Shown here piece by piece: positions 1 through 11,434 of a stretch of DNA of 64,000 bases; the first letter of the stretch is position 1; every line of letters begins with the position of its first letter. Origin of the DNA: Macrophomina tecta. Its lineage: Eukaryota > Ascomycota > Dothideomycetes > Botryosphaeriales > Botryosphaeriaceae. The notes below the pieces were generated by a model. It saw nothing but the letters and a program-made list of their open reading frames with translations. It was not told the origin of the DNA and ran no database searches. The position numbers were made by a program, and so were the translations under genes. Location of the stretch: NCBI GenBank assembly GCA_024180945.1, contig JAKSGN010000038.1:2170001-2234000 (forward strand), written 5' to 3'.

Positions 1-3000
1 ACCATGTGCACCGTGAGAGCCGGAGTGAGGCTTTGCAGCATTCCACAATTCAGACTCGCCCTCCCGCGAACGATTCTGCTTGGTCTCGTTCCGGACAGTC
101 TACTCTCGAACGCGCTAGATTCGATATGAGCGAGTTTGAGGATCAAAGGCGGCAAGCCGAGGCATTCCTAACCACTTTGCATAACTGCGGGTATGGATAC
201 GTGGATTTGCAGATGTGTGGCTTGGATCCGAAGCTTATCAAGGAGGTTTGGACTTCGCTCGGATTTCCGCTTGATCAGGAGCCAACCGGCAATAGCGCAA
301 GTGCTGCAGCTATACAACCAAAGAACGAGCCGTCGGCCCCACCTGTGTCGAGGGGTGCAGCGACGTCCAACACTCTTCCAACGTCGGTTCCACCAGTGTC
401 AGCATCAACAACTACAGCATCCGCACAACTTCCATCGAAGCCTCAATCCACAGTAGGTACGACGGGCACTAACAAGGCAAATGGTGGCTCAACGGCGTCG
501 CCTGGCGATCGGGCTGCGTACATCGCTCGTCTGATGGCGGCTAAGAATAACAAGGCTACGGCGAAAGCGACAATTACTCAGGGTCCCAGCAGCCCTTCTC
601 CAGCACAAACCCCGTCTGTCGAAGTGCATGATGCTCCTCAGCCGGATCCGGGCCCTTCAGTGATAGAGCATACTGCCTCGGAGCCGGCCAACGAACCCCC
701 TACAGATCCGGCGGTACTCGCCGCCCAAAAGAAGGAGGCGCAGAATGAGCTCCTGCGGAAGAAGATTGAGGCACTCAAAATTCCAAAGAAGAAGGCCGAG
801 GAGGAAGCTCGCGCAAAAGCCCAGGCTGTCGCTGCATCTTTGAGTGCCAACAGAACCCCGTCTAGTTCTGCTGAGATACCTGTCAGGCCTGCTCAGCAAG
901 AATTTGCGGCGGAAATCTCAACTCCCTCCAAAGGGTCACAATCATCTTCCATACCGCTGCCATCTCCTGCACGAATCCCTGGTTTGTTTATGGCCGCTGC
1001 TACGCCCCCAGCAGTTCCTCAACAGCCGCAAGAACTCTCAGCTTTGCCCGCGAATAAGGGTCGAAAGCGGCCTGTAGCAGCAGATTTTGAGGATTTGCAA
1101 CAGGCAAGGCCGCCGACCGCATTCAAACGTCCTTTCGGTCAAAGCCACAATGAGCACGAGCAGATGATCATCGAAGTTAGTGATGACGAGACAGTAGACA
1201 GCGTCATGGATATCGATGAAGCTGACGGCCTGCAGCCTTCCGCTCAGCAGCCTTCGCAGCCCCTACCAAAAGTAGGCGCTAACCGCAACATGCCTCCTCT
1301 GACAAACTTCCCTTCGCGTCCAAATCTCAGTAGGCAAGGCTCGGCGCAATCGACCCCTCCTGCTGTACACACTCCTATTTCAGCTGCCAAGATTGAAGAT
1401 CTGAGAAGGAAGGAGGAGGAAATTGCCGCCTTGAAGAAAAAGCTGGCCGAAAAAGAACGCCAACGCCTAGCCAAAGCCCAGTCAAGCCGCGCCCAAACTC
1501 CAGCAACACCTACGCACCAGCCGCCTCAACTCCAGCAGGGTTTCAGCCCTTCTGCAAGTGTTCCCGGAAATGGCACTTCCCAAACCCAATCCGTGGTGCG
1601 AACTGAGCCAACGTCACGAACAGGCACGCCTACTGTTGCTGCTTCGGCTCACACTCCTCAATCTCCAGCGCAATCGGAATGGAAGCGTCGCAGGAGAGCC
1701 GAGATCCAATCTGGGATTTCTGCTTTCGATGCCGATCTGAACAGCAATTTGAGCAGGTTAGAGCAGCTGCGGAGAGAAATGGAACAGATCGAAGCAGAAA
1801 ACAAGCGCCGGCAGCAAGAGAAAGAAACCCTGATAAATGAGCTGGAGAGTCTCGGTATCGACACCGAGGGCATGCCACACGAAGAACTTCGGGCTAAGAA
1901 GGATGAGATTATGCAACAACAAGAAGAAGCCGCTGCCGCCGCTGCACTTGAGGGTAAGGCCGCATTTCTCTACTTGCTACTAGGATAATACTAATGAGAG
2001 TCGTAGTTTCAGTCAATGCTGCAGAAATTGCTCGTCTCGATACGTTAGCTACGGACTCCCAACCAGTACCTGATCAGCTGCCACGGAATGATGTCCCCAT
2101 CACTAACCAGAAGGCGTCTGGAGAGAGAGCTCCATCAGAGAGCTCCGGAGAGCAAATGTCTATGCCGGGCGGCGAAGTTGAAGTGGAGTCAGATACCACT
2201 GAGGCTGAAATGGACATGTCTGACAGTGACGCCGAAAAGGATGGACCTGTTCCCATTCAGATCTCGACGAGCACCGTAGAGACACGTGCTGGCCCGCAAC
2301 AAAAAGAACAAGAACAAACAGCGCTGCCACAAGAAACCGAATCAAATTCTGTACATCCGGCGGAGACGTCGGAACAGGAAGATACAGAGGATTTCTACTC
2401 ACCGGAACCACTACCTGGTGTTCCCAAGGACCCAGAATTAGGCGTTGCTCATGCCGAAACATTGTCAGCAGAGACGTCTCAATTGGGCCCTCAGACTAGC
2501 GAACCTGAATTCGCCGAAGATGATGAGGATGATTACGCGCCCTCGGACCTTGTCGAAGAGCAGTCCACCAAGTCAGGAGCCATTGATCATTTGCCTTGCA
2601 AGTCCGATCACCAAGAAGTCGACAACGAGCCCGATCATCACGAAAGTGGCACAGAGCATGCCAGCATAGCTGGCACTCAACAAAAGATGCACGAGCCATC
2701 CACGGCGGCATTCCAGCCGGATCCTGCGAACCAGCTAATCAGCAACGAACTGCAGGCCGAGGATGCCTCGTTGGAGGCAATGGATGAGGGTGAGGAGGAT
2801 TACGAACCTTCGCACATGCTACCTGAGCCGACTTCATCGGTTCCTGCAGGCGAGAATCCCGAGCCTCTGGCTGCATCACTCGAGAGTGTCACAGGGTTTA
2901 GTGTTCCTCAATCGCTCACTGGCACCTCAGTGTCCGGCGAGATATCATCGGAGTCTGGAAAATCAACATCAGAAACGCCAGCGGAGACGCCTCAAATCAC

Positions 3001-3653
3001 TATGATAGCTGACGAGGTAGCGCCGGTGGTGCAAAGTCGCACCTCGGAACAGCATGAACAAGACCATACTGTATGTCTTCCTTACTGACCAGTTCGGCAA
3101 CTGATACGTATCCAGGTCCCTGAAGTTCATGACGTGAAGAAACACTCCTTCTACGAGCCCTATGAAAGTCCTCTGAAGTACTTCAAAGCATATCGCTACC
3201 ATCCTCAATACTCACAGACCGTTTCAGGTGGATTCAAATCACTGACTTACAGCCACGTAATCGATCCGATGAAGCCGATTTGTTCATTTGAGACGGCGGG
3301 GGGCATATGCAATGACAGTGCCTGCGTGGGACAGCACTTCCGCGCCATGGGCATCAATGGTGCGTTACAAGGCCACTCGGCACTTCTTCCCCATCTTCCA
3401 TCTATTGAACTCGCACAAGCCCCCAGGCTGACACAGGGACACGACCTCGGCAGAGGACAAGATTCTCCTCCAAATGGGTATTGTGAACCCTGGACGGACT
3501 CCCGAGGAGCAGGACCGATGGAGGGAGAGCCTGAAGCAAGTACTTAAGGATCTACGTGGACGCGGCGTCAGGGACGTTGAGCTGGTGGCTGCAGCGATCG
3601 CGAATCTTCGTCGCGACTTCGTCCAAGATCCCAGTAAAGTGCTCAACATCTGA
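1..3653 (+). CDS. Red1/ZFC3H1-like zinc-finger protein, 5' end cut by window
   Basis: Exons read as <3-1953, 2013-3070, 3116-3359 and 3454-3653; phases agree at all three introns and the stop is TGA at 3651. At least 1,150 residues are visible. The frame is open to the left edge, so the start may lie outside; the first in-frame ATG inside is at 126. The N-terminal half is Ser/Pro/Gln-rich with two charged coiled coils (around 1390-1490 and 1730-1940). An acidic middle follows, then a C-terminal cysteine motif C-x8-C-x4-C-x3-H (CSFETAGGIC...C..QHF). That motif and the downstream helical tail (DKILLQMG, TPEEQDRW) are the putative zinc-finger domain of fungal Red1 and animal ZFC3H1, which link the nuclear exosome to RNA elimination. 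The role is inferred from this domain only. The last intron is placed at 3360-3453 because it restores the conserved read-through MGIN-E-DKILLQMG. Confidence 0.8.
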
Positions 3654-4619
3654 ACAAGCGGCCGATACCTGGGCGTATGAGTTGATAAGCCACCCAGCGG
3701 TTGACTTGGGTGCCAGAGCAGATTTTGCATATCCCGGCATTTCGATACCAAGACTTGCTGTGACGGTGCTAAGCTCAGCTTTCCTTCTTCCCCTTTCCGC
3801 AGTACATACCTTCCGTCTTCGACAAACCTTTCTTTTTTCCTCAGTGGTGCTCCCCCAGAAAAAAAAAAAAAAAGAAAGAGGAACAGAAAAGGGGACGCCC
3901 AGCAAAACATGGATGAGCATGATGCTCGCTACGATTTAAAATAATGAGGCATCGACTGGCGTAATTGCAAGATACCCATTTTGCATGGCAAGGCGTTTGG
4001 CATACATTCGCATACCCAGCATCCTGGGAATAGTGGTGGGAAAAAGCGCGGCAGCGCGAAACAATGGCTGGACGGGCAGAACGGTATTGATCCGTATAAT
4101 GATTGGGCGGATTGTGTGCAGCATTGAGGGAGCATAAAAATAAGTAGCATCACCATAGCCTTGCAGGTAGAACTGACCTGGGCAATAGACCAAATTTCGA
4201 AGTTCACTTGTTTGCTCGCATTGGTTCGGCAAAGTTGATCACGTGTGAGGGCCTAGACGCAGCTATCCGGGTGTTGTGGGCTATGCAGCGGTCGGAATTG
4301 CACCGAGTCGATGGCAGCTTTCCCGAGAAAGGTGGAAAGTTGAAGTCACTGCGCTCGGGATTACCCAGATGGGACGAGTAGGTTTGCCGAATTTACTGGA
4401 GCTTCCTCCCCCCGCAACGAGCTATCATGTACCCCACCCCCCACCGTCAGCAGCGCCGTGCATACAACCCTCCGCAACCGGGAGCGTGGAGTTGACTCGC
4501 TAGCCACGAACTACAAATACCAGAGGCACCACGGAATGCTCATGTCTTATTCCAACGTCAGTCTGCGCCCTCCTCTCAGCTCCCAACGCTTGCATCATCT
4601 CTCAGCAACACTGACAAAA
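3654..4619. other. Intergenic, 966 bp
   Basis: No supported gene. It should hold the 3' UTR of the zinc-finger gene and the promoter of the dehydrogenase. A poly-A tract of 14 bases lies near 3860. Short open frames on both strands show no recognisable motif. Confidence 0.5.
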
Positions 4620-5716
4620 ATGACAGCCCCTCCCTCATCAGCACCAATTCCCTTCTCTGTCTCCGGCAAGACTGCCATCGTCACCGGCGCCGGCTCCGGT
4701 AAGCCATCCCAATCCCCACGCATCACCAGCGTCGAAAAAGATAAAGGATAAAAGAGACAACCCGCTCTGACCACAAGCCCCTCCTCACACCAGGCATCAA
4801 CCTCTCCTTCGCCCGGCTCCTCCTCTCCCGCAACTGCAACGTCGTCTTCGCCGACCTCGCCCTGCGGCCCGAAGCCCAGGCCCTCGTCGCCGCCCACAAT
4901 GACGCCTCGCGCTCGCCGCGCGCCCTCTTCGTCCGCACCGACGTGACGTCGTGGCCGGCGCTGCGCGCCATGTTCGCCGCCACCCTGCAAGCCTTCGGCG
5001 ACTTCGACATCCTCTGCCCCGGCGCCGGCGTCTACGAGCCGCACTGGTCCAACTTCTGGCACCCGCCCGGCTCCTCGCCCGAGGCCCGCGACGACCCGGA
5101 CGGCGGCCGCTACAAGCTGCTCGACATCAACCTCACGCACCCCATCCGCGCGACACAGCTGGCGCTGGCGTGCTGGCTGCACCCGCGAGCGCCCGCGGAC
5201 GGCACGAGGCCGGCGCCGCGCCGGGCCGGCAGCGCCAACCCGAAGCGCGTCGTGCACATCAGCTCCGTGGCCGGCCAGGCGCCCAACTTCAACGCGCCGC
5301 TGTACGGCGCGAGCAAGTTCGCCATCACCGGCTTCGTGCGATGTCTGGCGCCGCTGGAGGCGCGCGCCGGCGTCAGGGTCAACGCCGTCGCGCCCGGCGT
5401 CATCAAGACGCCGCTGTGGACGGAGCATCCGGAGAAGCTGGTCGTGGTCGATGAGGGGAGGGATGGGTGGGCGACGCCAGAGGAGGTGGCCGAGGCGATG
5501 CTGAGGTGCTGCGAGGACGAGGCGTTGGTGGGCGGGACGGTGTTGGAGGTCGGGAAGGGGAATACGAGGGTCGTCGACGTGTATAACGATCCCGGCCCCG
5601 ACACGGATCCGAGGAGGGGGTTGACGGCGAGTAATGTGGGACAGCTGGCCGAGACGATTTGGGGGTGGCTGGGGGATGAGAAGGTCTGGGGTGGCGGGTT
5701 GGGGAGTAAGCTTTGA
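4620..5716 (+). CDS. Short-chain dehydrogenase/reductase with peroxisomal SKL tail
   Basis: Exons 4620-4698 and 4794-5716, intron 95 bp, 333 residues. The intron splits the nucleotide-binding glycine motif; joining gives TGAGSGI at residues 22-28, a classical SDR Rossmann signature. Catalytic residues are the Ser pair in HISSV (about 183-184), Tyr197 and Lys201 in YGASK. The usual NNAG is PGAG here. The N-terminal strand, the VNAVAPG segment and the EEVAEAM helix fit the 15-hydroxyprostaglandin-dehydrogenase-like classical SDRs using NAD(H). The last three residues are SKL, a canonical type 1 peroxisomal signal, so a matrix location is likely (for example beta-oxidation-linked alcohol oxidation). 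The substrate is not predictable. The gene is strongly GC-biased at third positions, which produces long antisense frames. Confidence 0.88.
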
Positions 5717-8045
5717 TTTGGTGTCGGCCATGCGCGTGGTGCACGTTCGATTGGAGAGTGGACGTGCTGCCTGCTGTCTGAGGAGAGATGAAGAGACTGC
5801 AGTTTTCTGCTCTGGACTCTTTGGTTGGTGAGACGAGGTTGCATGAGGCTTTCTGGAGCGGTTGTGGGACATGGGTCTACTGAACAAGTCCTCGCCTCAT
5901 CCCGGGGGGTTCAACATTGATAGATATCTCATCCATAGCACCCTCGCATTCAAACGTCTACCCGATCAACGAAGCATCCCAGCGCCTCTACCGGCGATGA
6001 TCGACCTCCAGCCCGTCAAAACACTGGCCAGCCGACTTTGGCTCCACTCCCACACGCCGCCATCACCGGCAGCGGCTTGTTCCCCAACTCTTAACTGCCA
6101 GGCCGATGAGCCTCTTCACCGAGCGCTGTGATATCTGCAAGCACAACGCGAGCAAAGCAGTCTGTGAGAAGACAAACTTCTCGAGCATTCAGCTTGACGA
6201 GGTCTGGGCGCGACAATGAAATTGCAGGGCCGGAATCTTGTGGACGGAGCTGTGGGGGGAGAGAGGGGTCTTGGTGAGGGTGAATAGCGGCGATGAGGGG
6301 ACTGAAATGGATGGGATCGTTGAGGTGGATAGGCAGACATGGTCTTTCCTCTCTCAAGCAACTTCAATCCTTTCGACGCACTGCCATGTGGTGGATGGTA
6401 TGGTGGGGCTTGATCAGCGTGAGAAATGCGTGTATCGAAAGAGGGCAGTTTTCAGTGGTGGATAGAATGAAGTGGGGGAACAAAAAGAAGCTGCGCGGCT
6501 GGTGTTTCTGAAAGAATGGAAAGACATTGCTTAAATGATCTTGACGAACGAAAGCATACGGCCAGCGGTGGTGAAATAGTCTCTCGCTCTTTGTAGGCAT
6601 TGAACGGACCAAGGAAAAAAAAAAAAGGTTAAAAAGACTACGGCATTGTGGTTTCTCGTGCACAGCCGCCAAGAAATCGTAGTACGGGCTGCTCAACCTG
6701 TCGGTAAGTGCAGTTCAAGACAGTAAATATGTACTGCGGTCACCATCCAAGGGCATGTTCTGTTGCGGCTGTTACGCTAGCTACGCTAGCTTCGCGCTAA
6801 CGACTCGCCTTCTTGGGTAGCTTCCAGCAGAGTAGCTCTCTTGCCAGAACATGAAAATACGAGCATTCTGCATCTCCTCTTTGGAACACTTCCTGTCGAA
6901 CCTCCCGCGCAAGGCCGGCTGCCGTCGAGAGTTAGGCCGGCAAGTGCCCACCAAAGGTGACCTAACAGGTCGTACACAGGCTCAACAGGCCACTTACCTT
7001 CTTACTTAAGATCAACCCTAATTGAGTATGCAGAAACAAAAAGAGCAAGTGGAGAGAGATTTGGATGGAAATCGGGGAGACTGTGGTAAGACTGTTTAGA
7101 TAGCCGTTTGCAGTTGCAGCTCCAGGAGACATGGATGAGTTTACCCTTTGCGTGTATGGTGGCTTGGAGTATCTGCCCTTTGCTTTTCTGTCGTGGACGG
7201 ATGCGAAAAGAAATGGTAGGGATGGACTATCACCAACCACATGGTTTCGATCCAGTCACTTTGAGACTACGCAAAACCGACCAACACATGATAGCCGTAC
7301 ACTGTACCATCCACAGTTCCTCCAGCTGCCGGGTAGTCTATCTGTAAAGCTCGATGAAGCACCAATCGCATGGACGTCTTTACCATCCCAATATTCACCT
7401 TATGATATTTCCATGATACTCTACATGTACATTAAAACGGCTGGTAATAGCATCATGCACATACTCTGTTACCCAGAGCTTTCTGCAGGACTGATTTTCT
7501 GAACAAAGCCACTCACTTCGAGTGTCGACACCCGATCGTATCGGAAGGACAAGGATGGCGAAATCCCCGATGGCCAACTTCCCGGACAACGCTCCAGTAA
7601 GGACACCTCCACACATCCAGTTCAAAGCAGCAACATATATGATAATACAGTCCTTCGCAAATAGTATTTAGAACGTTTGGTATATAGCCTGAACCCACGC
7701 GCCCCTGCACGCACATCGTCCTCGTCCAGTTCCTTTCCCTTCATCCAGAGCCATTCCCTACTGGGTATAAGATACGATGCGATACTCCACAAAGTTATTT
7801 GATTCGTCCACCTGATTCCTTCCTGCCCCTTCCCTTCACGCGACATAACCGAGGTTGCGTAGAAATCCCGCACTCCAATCCGAAAGAAGAAAACTCCCTC
7901 AAGGACTTTTATCCTAGTTGTCCATAATCAACAATAGCGCCTCGCTTGTAAAAACAAGAATAATAGGAATACAGAAAGAGTACGGCCTTAGCCATTCAAT
8001 AAAATATACAAGGAAGACAAAGTCTCGCCAAGAACATGGAGGTTA
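5717..8045. other. Intergenic, 2.3 kb
   Basis: No supported gene. The right part is the 3' side of sconB. It holds a 12-base poly-A run near 6615 and a short direct repeat of ACGCTAGCT at about 6773-6790. Open frames of 60-125 codons occur on both strands but overlap each other, lack recognisable motifs and have no matching splice partners. Confidence 0.45.
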
Positions 8046-10394
8046 TCACGCTGCAGAAGTTTCCGCAGTCTGAGACTCGCCAAGTTGGTTTTGATCAGTA
8101 TCGGTATCAACTTGACTAGCGTTGCTCTCGGTGCGTTCCCTCGCCGGACCGACGGTGGTCACACCGTGCTCTCCGCCGCAGCCAAAGCTCATGATACGCA
8201 CCTCAGCATCTTCGCCGGCGGACACAAGCTTGGAGTCGCTCAATCCGATGCAAGTGACGGGACCAGCGTGGCCGGTGAAGGTGCGTTCATGGCGACCAGT
8301 ACGCGGATCCCATACTTTCACCATACGGTCTTCCGCCCCGGAGACGAGGCGAAGAGTATCGGCAGCGATAGCCCAAACACCTTCGACGTGGCCGAAGAAG
8401 GTCTTGAGGCAGCGGCCTGTAGCAACGCTCCAAAGGCGGATGGTACCGTCGAGAGCGCCAGTGATCATGTAGCGCGGGGGCTGTGGGCGCTGAGGTTGTT
8501 CAGGGTAGAAGGCTCTTGACTCATCGGCACCGTAAGGAGGCGTGATGGGGCTATTGAAGTATCGAAGCATGCTACCATCCACGTCGGCCTCAGGGCTTTC
8601 CGGCTCATGGTCGTGGTCCGAGTGAGGGTCAGCCTCCTCATCGTCCAACTCAAACTCGGGTGGCATAGGCAGCACTTGCTGAACCTGCCCAACGTGGCCG
8701 GTGAAAATCTTGAGGCAACGTTTCGAATCAAGGTCCCACAGTCGAACGGTACAGTCATCAGAGGCGGAGAAAATCGTACGTGATGCTGTGTCGATCTTAA
8801 CTGCATTGACCCAGTCGGTGTGGCCCTTGAGGTTAAAGGTGTGCTTTTCGGGAAAATCCCATACCCGAACAGTGTGGTCCATGGATCCAGTTGCGAGGAT
8901 GTTATTAGCAAAGTGGAGCGAAACAATTCCACCACTGTGACCGGGGAAAGTCCGGAGCAGCTCGCCGGTCTTCCAATTCCACAGCTTGAGGGTATGGTCA
9001 AGGCCACCACTGAAGAGGCGATTGTCTTCAAACTGCAGGCATCGGACTCCCGCAGTATGGCCGGTGAGCGTGCGAATTTCCTCGCCGGTGTTGATGTCCC
9101 AAATTTTAATTGTGGCGTCATAGGATCCAGTCGCCAGAATATTGTCATCGAACTGCAAACACATGATGCCGTTTCCATGCCCCCGCAGGATCTTGGTGCT
9201 GCAGCGCCCGTACTTCCAATTCGTCCCGACCTTGAAGCGGTCCTTGTAAACGTCTTTCCAGGGCCGCTTAACGCGTGGTTGGAATACAGCGTTGTGCGAA
9301 CTGGAACTGGAGCTGGGCCCCGCAGTGCAGGGACGTTTTGCGGCGGCGCTATCGGAGGCAGATTCCTCGGACATGCGTCGCTTCAGATTTCCAGGGGCGG
9401 GGCTAGGGCTTGCTGTTCGACTCGCGGCGTCGCTCGTGTGCGCGTTCCCCTCGTCCGCGAGCTCGTTCAGTCCTCTCCCAGACGCCCTCAGCTGCATCTG
9501 ACGCTTTTCTGTCCGTAATCTCTTGGCTTCCAGAAGAGGTAGTCCCCAGCCGCACTTGGTGCATTTTCGGTCAATATGCTGCTCGCACATCTTGTGCCAT
9601 ACCACGTCGTCGTCGGCCAGTTGTCGCCACCGTCGGCTGACTTGGGCGGCCTTGCAAAGTGAGGTGGTGTCAAGATAGCAGAGAATCTTGAAGCCCAGCT
9701 CTGGGGGCAGAGCGGCGAGAAAATCGATCTTGATCAAATCACGTACGGCAGCAGAGACATATGAGAGCTGAGGAAAACAGCATTGGGCGAGAATGCCTTG
9801 AAGCATAAGGTTTCGGTGTTTCGCCGGCGCGGCGGAAAAGAGCGACCAAACGTGTGCAATGCCCTGCTGGTCGGACTGGGACAGGGTAGCAAGCTCCTGC
9901 GATCTTGTTAGCTGAGCGCCTGCTTGCTGTGTCACCGCGGCGCCTACCTTCTGGAGCTGCTCCATCGAAGGCTCGTTAACCTGTCGCCTACACTTCACAT
10001 CCGGCCGATGTCGATAGCAGTATTTGGTGTTCGATTTAGCGTTCATGACGACAGGCTGGGGCGGATTTCCAAGCGGGTTGTACTGGTTGGGAATGTGTTG
10101 AGCCAGGAAGGGCTGGACGTTTTTCGCAGCCTGCTTGCTGGTCGAGGATATGGATATCGAGTCGTCCTTGTCTTCGGCCTCCCTGTCCGCCTCGTCGCTG
10201 CCAAGGTGATGTCTCGAACGCGGGCGGTCGTGGGGGTCGTGGTCACAGTGAAGGGCTTCGTGCGTCTGGTCATGCGAGACCTCGGATAGCTCCTTTTGGG
10301 GAGGATGTCGCAGGGAGAGCCTCCTTGCTGGTGGAGCGTGCGGGTCGTGGAAGAGCGACGGCGATGCCGCATGCTGTTGCGAGCTTGACGCCAT
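8046..10394 (-). CDS. sconB: F-box/WD40 substrate adaptor of the SCF ubiquitin ligase (SconB/Met30)
   Basis: Start chosen at the ATG read from 10394 (MASSSQQ); the frame stays open upstream but is low-complexity. One intron at 9897-9947 (51 bp, donor GTAGGC, branch-like CTAAC, acceptor CGCAG) leaves about 765 residues. In order: a Ser/Pro/His-rich N-terminus, a conserved segment with [11 protein letters not shown], an F-box ([14 protein letters not shown]...[14 protein letters not shown]), a linker ([11 protein letters not shown]), then seven WD40 repeats ([11 protein letters not shown] to [11 protein letters not shown]) forming the substrate-binding propeller. The order and the pre-F-box block match SconB/Met30, which tags the sulfur activator (Met4/MetR/CYS3 type) for ubiquitination when sulfur is plentiful. 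It faces atg17 across a 1.04 kb divergent region containing TCACGTG. The intron is stop-free and divisible by three, so retention would add 17 residues. Confidence 0.92.
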   Translation of the reverse strand: MASSSQQHAASPSLFHDPHAPPARRLSLRHPPQKELSEVSHDQTHEALHCDHDPHDRPRSRHHLGSDEADREAEDKDDSISISSTSKQAAKNVQPFLAQHIPNQYNPLGNPPQPVVMNAKSNTKYCYRHRPDVKCRRQVNEPSMEQLQKVGAAVTQQAGAQLTRSQELATLSQSDQQGIAHVWSLFSAAPAKHRNLMLQGILAQCCFPQLSYVSAAVRDLIKIDFLAALPPELGFKILCYLDTTSLCKAAQVSRRWRQLADDDVVWHKMCEQHIDRKCTKCGWGLPLLEAKRLRTEKRQMQLRASGRGLNELADEGNAHTSDAASRTASPSPAPGNLKRRMSEESASDSAAAKRPCTAGPSSSSSSHNAVFQPRVKRPWKDVYKDRFKVGTNWKYGRCSTKILRGHGNGIMCLQFDDNILATGSYDATIKIWDINTGEEIRTLTGHTAGVRCLQFEDNRLFSGGLDHTLKLWNWKTGELLRTFPGHSGGIVSLHFANNILATGSMDHTVRVWDFPEKHTFNLKGHTDWVNAVKIDTASRTIFSASDDCTVRLWDLDSKRCLKIFTGHVGQVQQVLPMPPEFELDDEEADPHSDHDHEPESPEADVDGSMLRYFNSPITPPYGADESRAFYPEQPQRPQPPRYMITGALDGTIRLWSVATGRCLKTFFGHVEGVWAIAADTLRLVSGAEDRMVKVWDPRTGRHERTFTGHAGPVTCIGLSDSKLVSAGEDAEVRIMSFGCGGEHGVTTVGPARERTESNASQVDTDTDQNQLGESQTAETSAA

Positions 10395-10765
10395 TGTTGG
10401 GTATTGGGAGTGCGCAGTGTCTGAAGCGACGACGCAAGGGGGTATTAGAGTTTGAGACGCGGTCAGGCCATGCGGTCGGGGTGTCGATATTGGCTGAGAG
10501 GATGGCGTGCGAGATGCGGAGTGTGGGAGCGACCGGGGATGGGCGACGCGGAAGCGGAAGGGGCGGTGCGCCTTGGGCCAGCGCAGAAGTAGGTTATGAT
10601 TGTGTGCTCTCTGGGGCCGTGTCACGACAGCTGCAGGCGGGCGCAGGCTTTATTGGGGATTGGCGGACGCCTGTACAGGCGGGATGGTGGCGTGCTTGGA
10701 GGTTGCGAGGCCTGAGCGCGGAGAGCACGCAATAGCGGCCGATTGCGACGAAACCACGGCCAGTG

Positions 10766-10772
10766 TCACGTG
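10766..10772. promoter_or_regulatory. TCACGTG E-box upstream of sconB
   Basis: The seven bases TCACGTG contain the CACGTG palindrome bound by Cbf1-type bHLH proteins, and TCACGTG is the element used by the yeast Cbf1-Met4 sulfur activator. It lies about 370 bp upstream of the sconB start. Its target gene encodes the destroyer of that activator, so a feedback role is reasonable. A single site may also arise by chance. Confidence 0.35.
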
Positions 10773-10948
10773 CAATGATGAATCCACCCCAGCGCGGTCT
10801 CGGGCACCACGGTGCCAAAAACTCAGCGCAAACTCTTTCGCGACCGCGGTGGCTAATGAGGTGCGAGCGGCCGTGATGCGCGGCCTCCCGAGTGGGTTCG
10901 GAATTCGCTCGCAGCGCTTCCGCCACCGGCATCGCGGCGCGCATCGTG

Positions 10949-10973
10949 CCTGCCCTGCCCTGCCCTGCCCTGC
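10949..10973. repeat. CCTGC tandem repeat, 5 units
   Basis: Five exact copies of CCTGC followed by CCT, inside the shared sconB/atg17 upstream region. Strongly strand-biased (pyrimidine-rich on the plus strand). Likely length-variable. Confidence 0.8.
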
Positions 10974-11434
10974 CCTCCGCACCGTACGGTGTCCGTCCCG
11001 AAGGTTACGCAGCGGCAAGAGCAAACAGACGCCACGATTTGAAAGCATTCGCCATCCGGGCTGGAGTGCTGCGAAGACTCCCGGCAAACCGCATCCGCAC
11101 GATTGCGCGACCAGCTGATACGAGCAATTCTTCTCTCTTCTTTTCTTCCCTGCATCGGCGTCGGCGACCGCGACCGGGGAGGCTTTTCACCGGCAACAAG
11201 ACGACATGGGTGCCGGCTGCCGATCCGGGAGTAGCGCGGTCCGGGGAAGCTTGCAGGGTCCCGCTGCTTAACGCCCATGCACCCGCGCCGCTGTTCCCAA
11301 ACACCACTACCGCAGCTCCTTCATCCCCAAGCACACCGCCGTGCTGCCCGCCAGCACACGACTCCGGCCCCATGTCCTGACAACCACTGCGTCTTCTCGT
11401 CTCTCCTGCATGACATCATAGCCTTTCCCCCCCG

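Larger units (their letters stand above)
10395..11434. other. Divergent promoter region sconB / atg17
   Basis: GC-rich 1.04 kb between two diverging genes. It holds one TCACGTG palindrome and a five-unit CCTGC tandem repeat. Open frames running through it in several registers on both strands reflect base composition and show no domain. Confidence 0.6.

Noticed and set aside
4595..5887. 430-codon minus-strand frame over the SDR gene
   Set aside because: Arg/Pro/Gly-rich and without motifs; the plus strand carries a complete SDR. It is a shadow of third-position GC bias.
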